Source of the DNA: Bradyrhizobiaceae bacterium
GTDB lineage: Bacteria; Pseudomonadota; Alphaproteobacteria; Rhizobiales; Xanthobacteraceae
Assembly (NCBI GenBank): GCA_016793685.1
Contig: JAEULX010000095.1
Coordinates: 1-10,677 of the forward strand
Reading direction: 5' to 3'
DNA: 10,677 nucleotides
The notes beneath the pieces were generated by a model. The model ran no database searches, was not told the DNA's origin, and saw nothing but the letters and a program-made list of their open reading frames with translations. Positions 5,899 to 10,677 of the stretch are shown here, one piece after another; position 1 is the first letter of the stretch, and the number at the start of each line of letters is the position of its first letter. The translations under genes and the position numbers were made by a program.

Positions 5899-6711
5899 CT
5901 AATCCTTTTGCGGCGCGAGAAGCGCCGTTGCCGGCGAGGCGGCGCGCAGCGCCGGTCGGTTGTGCAGGCCGCACTCTTTCTTCTCTTGCTGTTCCCACCA
6001 CCAGCGGCCAGCGCGCTCCGGCTCGCCCGGCGCGACCGCGCGGGTGCAGGGTGCGCAGCCGATCGACAGGAAGCCGCGATCGTGCAGCAAATTGTAGGGA
6101 ACGGAGTGCGCGCGCACGAAATCGAGAACGCGGCTGCGCTCCCAATCCAGCAACGGATTGACCTTGAGCAAACCGCGCTGCGGGTCGACGGCGGCATAGG
6201 GGACCGCCGCGCGGTCCGTGGATTGCTCGGCGCGCAGGCCGGTGATCCAGGCCGCGGCGCCCTCGAGCGCGCGGCCCAGGGGCTCGACCTTGCGGACGCC
6301 GCAACAGGCGTGCCGCGCTGCGACTGACGCGCGGAAACCGTTGATGCCGTATTCTCCCACCAAGGCCTCGACGGCGCTGTGGTCGGGAATGACGGCGCGG
6401 ACCGGACGGCCATAACGCTGCTCGGTCTCCGCCCACACCTGATGGGTTTCCGGAAACAGCCGCCCGGTGTCGAGCGTCACGATCTCGATTGCGAGGTCCT
6501 GGGCGAAGATGGCGTGCGTGATCGCCTGATCTTCGAGCCCGAAGCTGGTGGTGAAGACAACGGCCCCGTCGACATCTTCGCGGACGGCCGCGAGCCGTTC
6601 GAACAAGTCGAGCGAACCAAAGTCCGCCGCGAGCCGTGCCGCCGGATCGAGAGCGGACGGGTCGAGCGGGCGGCTGACGGGCCGGCGATCAGCGTGTGTA
6701 GAGTGGGCCAT
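5899..6711 (-). CDS. cysH: Phosphoadenylyl/adenylyl-sulfate reductase, APS-reductase type
   Basis: 270 residues. This is the assimilatory enzyme that reduces activated sulfate to sulfite using thioredoxin or glutaredoxin. The nucleotide-binding segment is TTSFGLEDQAITH (54-66), followed by VTLDTGRLFPETH. The [4Fe-4S] ligands that mark APS (not PAPS) specificity are all present: the CC pair in HACCGVRKVEPL (136-137) and CAPC in IGCAPCTRAV (219-222). The catalytic cysteine is in KECGLH (Cys 247). E. coli-type PAPS reductases lack the CC and CxxC pairs, so APS is the expected substrate, in keeping with no cysC in the operon. It is the first gene of cysH-cysD-cysN and is preceded by an AT-rich island with two 18-bp dyads. 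The start ATG 6711 has no clear Shine-Dalgarno sequence. The sulfite reductase genes often found with cysH are not in the window. Confidence 0.95.
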   Translation of the reverse strand: MAHSTHADRRPVSRPLDPSALDPAARLAADFGSLDLFERLAAVREDVDGAVVFTTSFGLEDQAITHAIFAQDLAIEIVTLDTGRLFPETHQVWAETEQRYGRPVRAVIPDHSAVEALVGEYGINGFRASVAARHACCGVRKVEPLGRALEGAAAWITGLRAEQSTDRAAVPYAAVDPQRGLLKVNPLLDWERSRVLDFVRAHSVPYNLLHDRGFLSIGCAPCTRAVAPGEPERAGRWWWEQQEKKECGLHNRPALRAASPATALLAPQKD

Positions 6712-6746
6712 GGGAATGCAATGGGATGGATCGTTTCGATCCTGAA

Positions 6747-6804
6747 ATAGAATATATTTCTTATATTTGGAAGACTATGGCCGATAATAAGAGAATATTT
6801 CTAT
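6747..6804 (-). promoter_or_regulatory. AT-rich promoter/operator region of cysHDN with two inverted 18-bp dyads
   Basis: Two 18-base sites fit ATARRA-N6-TYYTAT: ATAGAATATATTTCTTAT at 6747-6764 and ATAAGAGAATATTTCTAT at 6787-6804. One is the reversed form of the other (ATAGAA and ATAAGA half-sites exchanged). Their centres are 40 bases apart. They sit 36 and 76 bases upstream of the cysH start codon, in a strikingly AT-rich patch of otherwise GC-rich DNA. TATA-like hexamers lie within the sites but no good -35 is found, which fits regulator-dependent transcription. The regulator is unknown; CysB-type LysR or Rrf2-family sulfur regulators are candidates by role only. Confidence 0.5.
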
Positions 6805-6971
6805 CCGGCGCGAACTTGGCACCAAATATCTCCACAGAGGGTCCAATCGGCAGCCTTTCGTCCCCCTGCCCTGCCCCGTCCTCCGGCCGCGTGGGATCGA
6901 GGCGCAGTCGACCCCGACCGGCGCCGGTGGCGGCGTCTTTGGTGGGCGCGGAAATAAGCAAGCCGCCGCAC

Positions 6972-7035
6972 GGCGAGATCAATGCCCGTCGCATGAGCGC
7001 AGCCGGCGGGCAAGCCTCCGGGTCGTGATCTCGCC
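6972..7035 (-). terminator. Possible 3' structure of the PhaC-like operon (10-bp inverted repeat)
   Basis: GGCGAGATCA (6972-6981) and TGATCTCGCC (7026-7035) are perfect ten-base inverted repeats enclosing 44 bases. The enclosed stretch itself contains GC-rich partial pairing around GCCGGCGGGC/GCCTCC. The structure begins 16 bases behind the stop codon of the PhaC-like gene. It has no T-run, so it may be a Rho-assisted or transcript-stabilising structure, or chance. Confidence 0.3.
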
Positions 7036-7051
7036 AAAGGCAGGTCGGGGC

Positions 7052-8188
7052 TCAGGAGCCCGGCGAGACCTCCTTGATCCACTTGGCGACCTCGGGCCAT
7101 GCCTCCTTCAGGGTCTTCGTGCCCATGAACAATCCGATATGGCCGCCCGGCACCAGCTTCTTGACGATCTTGTCCTTCGGCGTGCCCAGCCGCTTGTCGG
7201 CTTCGAACACCTGCTGGTACGGGGTGATGTCGTCGCCCTCGCCGGCCAAAAGGTAAGCCGGACACGTGATGTCGTGCAGCCCGATCTTGCGGCCGAGCGC
7301 CATGAAGTCGCCCTTGCAGAACTCGTTGTTCTTGAAGATGTGCCGGATGGCCTGCAAGTACCAGCGGCCCGGCAGGTCGAGCGGGTGTTCGTACCAGCGC
7401 GCGAACTCGTCGCGCTTTTTCAAGAACGCCGGGTCTTCCACGTTTTCATACAGGTCGACGTAGTTCTTGAGATAGTGCACTTCCGGATGCATCGCCTTCC
7501 ACCCGGCAAGCATGAACTTGCCGCGCATCAGGCCGCCGCCCATTTCGACCAGGCTTTCGAAGAAGCTCATCGGTTCTTGTTTGGCGATGTTCTTGATGAA
7601 GCCGTGACCGGCGTCGGCATCGAGCGGCGAACCGGCGGCCACGAAGCACGCGGCCTTCTCGGGATAACGCGCAGCGAACATGCCGGCCATCCAGCCGCCC
7701 TGGCAGAGGCCGACCAAATTCACCTTGCCGCCCAGATCGTCGACATAGGCGTTGATGCGGGCGAGGTAGCTGTCGATGTCGAAATTCGCGTTTTCGATGG
7801 TTGCCGACTTCCAGTCCGTGACCAGGACGCGGCGCAATCCGCCCGCCATCAGAGTCTCGACCAGACTCTGCCCCTTGGCGTAGTCGGCGATGGTCGAGGT
7901 GTGCCCGGCATAGGGTGCGTCGACCAAGGTCGGGACGACAGTTTTATCGGCGCGCACCTTCGGGTCCGAGAAGTCGCGCAGGCGCATGACATCGCCTTCG
8001 TACAAGATGTCGTTTTTTGACGCCCAGGCCGGCGCCAGGACCACCTCCTCGTTCATGACCTCGCTGACAAAGTCGAGATTGCGCTTGTAGACCGCCAATC
8101 CCTCTTTGCCCATTTCCGCGATCAGCGCCAATGGCCAAAAGCACGGCACGCTGTGCTCGTATTTGGGTGATTGCTTGGTATCGAGCAT
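7052..8188 (-). CDS. PhaC-like alpha/beta-hydrolase (polyhydroxyalkanoate synthase-related)
   Basis: 378 residues. The fold is that of PHA synthases and their relatives. It has a PhaC-type lipase box with cysteine nucleophile, GLCQGG (160-165, Cys 162), preceded by the strand VLVTDWKSA that matches PhaC 'VISWxNP'. Candidate acid residues are in GEGDDITPY (Asp 319/320), and the histidine is in PGGHIGLF (His 350). The segment LPGRWYLQAIRHIFKNN resembles the PhaC 'YLRxxYxxNxL' region. At 378 residues it is close to class III PhaC (about 350-360), much shorter than class I, but its N-terminus is not one I recognise from characterised synthases, and no phaE is adjacent. The start ATG 8188 is fixed by GGAGG seven bases upstream; the open frame extending to 8425 lies inside the kinase gene. 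It follows the kinase by 74 bases, probably in the same operon. Activity as synthase, transferase or thioesterase is undecided. Confidence 0.85.
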   Translation of the reverse strand: MLDTKQSPKYEHSVPCFWPLALIAEMGKEGLAVYKRNLDFVSEVMNEEVVLAPAWASKNDILYEGDVMRLRDFSDPKVRADKTVVPTLVDAPYAGHTSTIADYAKGQSLVETLMAGGLRRVLVTDWKSATIENANFDIDSYLARINAYVDDLGGKVNLVGLCQGGWMAGMFAARYPEKAACFVAAGSPLDADAGHGFIKNIAKQEPMSFFESLVEMGGGLMRGKFMLAGWKAMHPEVHYLKNYVDLYENVEDPAFLKKRDEFARWYEHPLDLPGRWYLQAIRHIFKNNEFCKGDFMALGRKIGLHDITCPAYLLAGEGDDITPYQQVFEADKRLGTPKDKIVKKLVPGGHIGLFMGTKTLKEAWPEVAKWIKEVSPGS

Positions 8189-8195
8189 CTCCCGT

Positions 8196-8200
8196 CCTCC
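8196..8200 (-). promoter_or_regulatory. Ribosome binding site of the PhaC-like gene
   Basis: GGAGG on the minus strand, seven bases before ATG 8188, inside a purine-rich run. It fixes the start and rules out the longer in-frame extension into the kinase gene. Confidence 0.75.
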
Positions 8201-8262
8201 CTCAGTGTCCTGGCTCGGGCAAAGCCGACGCATCCGGCTCGCCTGCGCCGTAAGCGGGTCGG

Positions 8263-9447
8263 TCACGGCGCGGCAAGCGTAAGCGTATGCCGCGCGATCA
8301 TCAGTTCCTCGTTGGTCGGGATGGCAAGAACCGCGACCCGGCTGTCCGCCGCGCTGATGCATGGACCGTTGGCGGCGTTCGCCTGTGCGTCGATGGCGAC
8401 GCCAAGCCAGCCAAGCTTCTCGCAAACTTTGCCGCGGACCAGCGGCGAATGCTCGCCGATGCCGGCCGTGAACACGAGCGCATCGAGGCCGCCGAGCACC
8501 GCCGTGTAGGCGCCGATGAATTTGACGATGTGATAGACGAAGTATTCGATCGCCTCGGCCGCTTCCGGCGCCTCGCTGTCCTCGAGCTCGCGCATGTCGC
8601 CGCTGATGCCGGAGATGCCGAGCAGCCCCGATTGTTTGTAGAGAAGCTTCTCGAGCGCTACCGGCTCCATCCGGTCGGCGATCAGCAGATGAAGCAGGAC
8701 GCCGGCATCGATTTCACCGGCGCGGGTCGACATCGGCAGGCCATCGACGGCGCTGAACCCCAACGAGGTATCCATGCTCTTGCCGTCGGCCATGGCGCAG
8801 ATGCTGCAACCGCCGCCGAGATGGGCGACGATGACGCGCCGGGCGTCCGGTGCGTATTGCGGCACTTGCCGGCTGATGTAGTCGTAGGAAATTCCGTGAT
8901 AGCCCCAGTGCCGCAGGTTGCCTTCACGGTACTGGCGCGGCAACGCATACATCTGCGCCAATCGCGGCATGGTGCGGTGGAACGACGTGTCGAAACACGC
9001 CACCTGCGGCATCGACGGGTTCGCCTTGAGCACGGCGCGAATGGCGGCGATTTCATACGGCTGGTGCGAAGGCTCGAAGGCGCATAGCTCATCGAGGTCC
9101 GCGAGCACCTGATCGGTGACCAGCACCGGCTTTTCGTATTTGACGCCGCCGAGGACGACACGATGACCGGCAGCGGCAAACACGACATCGCGCATGTGCG
9201 CATCGAGCCACCCGAAAATATATTTCAAGGCACTTTCTTGATTGAGCGGATGCTCGGCACCCCAGTCGTGCGCGTCAACCGGCTTGCCGTCCGCGCCCTT
9301 GGCGACGAAATGCGGATGGCTGCCGATCCCTTCGACCTGGCCGCGGCAGACGACGCTCAAATCCTCGCCGCCTTCGTGGCGGTAACCGGCGAACTTGACG
9401 CTGGTCGAACCGCCATTGATAACGAGTATGCCCTTGCTCTTGCTCAT
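8263..9447 (-). CDS. ackA: Acetate/propionate-family (acyl) kinase
   Basis: 394 residues. This ASKHA-fold kinase interconverts acyl phosphate + ADP and a short-chain carboxylate + ATP. Expected catalytic positions are present: Asn 11 (VINGGSTSVKF), Arg 96 (GHRVV), His 128 (EPSHQP), Asp 153 (CFDTSFHRTMP), His 184 (YHGIS), His 209 (HLGGG), Arg 242 (STRAGEID) and the Glu of PTNEELMIARH near the C-terminus. Two canonical motifs are altered: GHRVVHGG reads GHRVVLGG and HLGNG reads HLGGG, which marks a divergent subfamily and leaves the preferred acyl group open. ATG 9447 shares one base with the stop of the upstream phosphotransacylase gene (TGATG); a GTG one codon earlier is an equal alternative. 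The adjacent, coupled phosphotransacylase strongly supports the function, though butyrate or propionate may be the real substrate. Confidence 0.93.
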   Translation of the reverse strand: MSKSKGILVINGGSTSVKFAGYRHEGGEDLSVVCRGQVEGIGSHPHFVAKGADGKPVDAHDWGAEHPLNQESALKYIFGWLDAHMRDVVFAAAGHRVVLGGVKYEKPVLVTDQVLADLDELCAFEPSHQPYEIAAIRAVLKANPSMPQVACFDTSFHRTMPRLAQMYALPRQYREGNLRHWGYHGISYDYISRQVPQYAPDARRVIVAHLGGGCSICAMADGKSMDTSLGFSAVDGLPMSTRAGEIDAGVLLHLLIADRMEPVALEKLLYKQSGLLGISGISGDMRELEDSEAPEAAEAIEYFVYHIVKFIGAYTAVLGGLDALVFTAGIGEHSPLVRGKVCEKLGWLGVAIDAQANAANGPCISAADSRVAVLAIPTNEELMIARHTLTLAAP

Positions 9448-10677
9448 CACTCACTCACCGCGGGATGGAGCAGCGCCGGGTCTTTCGCCGTCGCGTCGGC
9501 AAACAGCACGGCAAGCGCGGTCGAAAACATTCGCGTGTCGGGGCCATCCGAACGGCTGGTCAGGATCAGCGGCACCTTCGCCCCCATGACGATGCCGGCG
9601 CCCTGCGCGTCGCTCATGAACGACAGCTCTTTGTACATCATGTTGCCGGCGTCGATATTCGGCGGGATCAGAATGTCGGCCTGGCCCGCGACCGGCGACT
9701 TGACGCCCTTGATCCGCGCCGACTCGGCGTCCACGGCGATATCGAGATCGAGCGGCCCATCGACGATGCCGCCGGCGATCTGATTGCGGTCGGCCATCTT
9801 CGCCAGCACCGCGGCGTCCATGGAGGACGGCATCTTCGTCCGCACCACCTCGACGGCCGAGAGCACCGCCACCTTCGGCAGTTCGATTCCGATGGCGCGG
9901 GCGAGAATGATCGCGTTCTGGATGATGTCCTTCTTCTGATCGATGTCGGGAGCGATATTGATGGCTGCATCGCTGATGATGACGCGACGCGCATAGGTCG
10001 GCAGCGAGACCAGCATGCAGTGGCTGAGCAGGCGGTTGGTGCGCAGGTGGTTTTCCTTGGCGACGATCGCATGCATGAACTGGTCGGTGTGGAGGCTGCC
10101 TTTCATGAGCGCGCTCGCTTCGCCCCTGGCCGCCATGAGCGCCGCCTTTGTCGCGGACTCTTCGGCGTCGGCGGTGGCGACGATCCGGTAATCGGCGAGA
10201 TCCACGTTCTGCGCGGCGGCGACTTTGCGGATTTTGTCCTCCGGCCCAACCAGGATCGGGGCGATCAGCTTGTGGTTCACCGCCTCGACGGCGCCCATCA
10301 GCGCATCGGCGGAGCACGGATGCACAACTGCAGTCGGCATCGGCGGCAGGCCCCGGCAACGGTCGACCAGTTCCTCGAGACGATGGCCCGCATATTCCTT
10401 GCGGAGCTTCGCTTTCGGCGCGGCGACTTCGATGAGGGCGTCGGCAATGAGCGCGCCGGCGGAATCGAGGCAATGGCAGTCGAGAACGAGCGAGCCCTTG
10501 TCTCGGCGGATTTCCTTGACGGTGATCCTGGCGGTCACCGGTTCGCCGATCGCGACCGGCCGATGGTACCGGGTCGTCGCCGCCTCGATCGTCGAGCCGA
10601 TGCCGGGAAGGTTGGCCCCGATGAGCGTGACAAAAAGCGACGTCGCCCAGGTCGAGACGCCGCGCGCTTCAACAAAG
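9447..10677 (-). CDS. Bifunctional MaoC-like enoyl-CoA hydratase / phosphate acetyl(butyryl)transferase, 5' end outside window
   Basis: 409 residues are visible; the N-terminus lies beyond the right edge, and the frame is open to the last base. The first about 95 visible residues (ARGVSTWATSLFVTLIGANL, RYHRPVAIGEPVTARITVKE) look like the second half of a MaoC hot-dog domain. Its Asp/His hydratase signature would be off the window and cannot be checked. From about TAVVHPCSADAL onward comes a full PTA/PTB transferase, with GPLDLDIAVDAESARIKG, KSPVAGQADILIPPNIDAGNMMYK-type sequence (split here: KSPVAGQADIL, PPNIDAGNMMYK) and GAKVPLILTSRSDGPDTR. These C-terminal motifs resemble phosphotransbutyrylase (Ptb) as much as phosphotransacetylase. 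It converts acyl-CoA + phosphate to acyl phosphate + CoA, feeding the kinase gene that begins inside its stop codon. This MaoC-PTA fusion is known as an annotated family in Rhizobiales. Confidence 0.92.
   Translation of the reverse strand, partial: FVEARGVSTWATSLFVTLIGANLPGIGSTIEAATTRYHRPVAIGEPVTARITVKEIRRDKGSLVLDCHCLDSAGALIADALIEVAAPKAKLRKEYAGHRLEELVDRCRGLPPMPTAVVHPCSADALMGAVEAVNHKLIAPILVGPEDKIRKVAAAQNVDLADYRIVATADAEESATKAALMAARGEASALMKGSLHTDQFMHAIVAKENHLRTNRLLSHCMLVSLPTYARRVIISDAAINIAPDIDQKKDIIQNAIILARAIGIELPKVAVLSAVEVVRTKMPSSMDAAVLAKMADRNQIAGGIVDGPLDLDIAVDAESARIKGVKSPVAGQADILIPPNIDAGNMMYKELSFMSDAQGAGIVMGAKVPLILTSRSDGPDTRMFSTALAVLFADATAKDPALLHPAVSE

Larger units (their letters stand above)
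6712..7051. other. Intergenic region between cysH and the PhaC-like gene
   Basis: No supported gene lies in these 340 bases. The part nearest cysH (about 6740-6805) is the AT-rich promoter island. The remainder is GC-rich and holds the downstream inverted repeat of the PhaC-like gene (6972-7035). Short open frames of 100 (plus) and 77 (minus) codons cross the region, but neither shows a recognisable domain, a good ribosome binding site or plausible composition. Confidence 0.5.

Noticed and set aside
4944..6161. 405-codon plus-strand open frame antisense to cysD and cysH
   Set aside because: Same type of shadow; Arg/Ala-rich with no domain, opposite two certain genes.
6712..6746. Possible SAM riboswitch or other structured leader in front of cysH
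   Set aside because: Only 35 bases separate the nearer dyad from the start codon, and no riboswitch core motif is visible.
6726..7028. Small open frames between cysH and the PhaC-like gene (100 codons plus strand; 77 codons minus strand at 6761-6994)
   Set aside because: No recognisable domain or ribosome binding site; both run through the promoter island of cysH.
7025..8020. 331-codon plus-strand open frame antisense to the PhaC-like gene
   Set aside because: No ribosome binding site or domain; the minus strand holds a conserved lipase box and catalytic residues.
9451..10473. 340-codon minus-strand open frame overlapping the phosphotransacylase in another frame
   Set aside because: Arg/Gly/His-rich out-of-frame reading of a confidently assigned gene.

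Overview
The window is GC-rich and reads as chromosomal DNA from an alphaproteobacterium, most likely Rhizobiales/Hyphomicrobiales (Bradyrhizobium- or Rhodopseudomonas-like). This rests on recognised protein types: a MaoC-phosphotransacylase fusion next to a divergent acetate/propionate-type kinase, an APS-reductase-type CysH beside cysDN, an orphan NMT1-type binding protein, and an intergenic palindrome of the GGATCAAGTCC type. I see no tRNA, rRNA, CRISPR array, transposase or phage gene. Genus cannot be fixed by eye.

Layout, left to right. (1) 1-1763, minus strand: a molybdenum hydroxylase operon of the xanthine dehydrogenase/aldehyde oxidoreductase family, in the order 2Fe-2S subunit, FAD subunit, molybdopterin subunit. 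The last gene runs off the left edge. (2) 1764-2124: divergent intergenic region with a perfect 16-bp tandem duplication and a short hairpin. (3) 2125-3135, plus strand: an exported NMT1/SsuA-like substrate-binding protein with no permease or ATPase beside it. (4) 3136-3330: convergent intergenic region with an 8-bp-stem hairpin and a REP-like palindrome. (5) 3331-6711, minus strand: cysH-cysD-cysN, the sulfate activation and APS reduction operon. CysN carries a C-terminal DUF2061-like membrane domain where many bacteria have the APS kinase CysC. (6) 6712-7051: intergenic region with an AT-rich island holding two inverted copies of an 18-bp dyad upstream of cysH, and a 10-bp inverted repeat behind the gene to its right. 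(7) 7052-10677, minus strand: MaoC/phosphotransacylase fusion (5' end outside the window), acyl kinase, and a PhaC-like alpha/beta-hydrolase.

How the genes work together. CysD and CysN make APS from sulfate and ATP; CysH reduces APS directly to sulfite, so no APS kinase is needed and none is seen. The DUF2061 tail suggests the activation complex may be held at the membrane. In the right-hand operon the four activities (enoyl-CoA hydratase-like domain, acyl-CoA to acyl-phosphate transferase, acyl-phosphate kinase, PHA-synthase-like protein) form a plausible short-chain acyl-CoA / polyhydroxyalkanoate module. The left-hand operon would oxidise an aldehyde or N-heterocycle that the sequence does not identify.

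The two points most worth a second look are the CysN-DUF2061 fusion and the MaoC-PTA / kinase / PhaC-like module. The paired dyads upstream of cysH come next.
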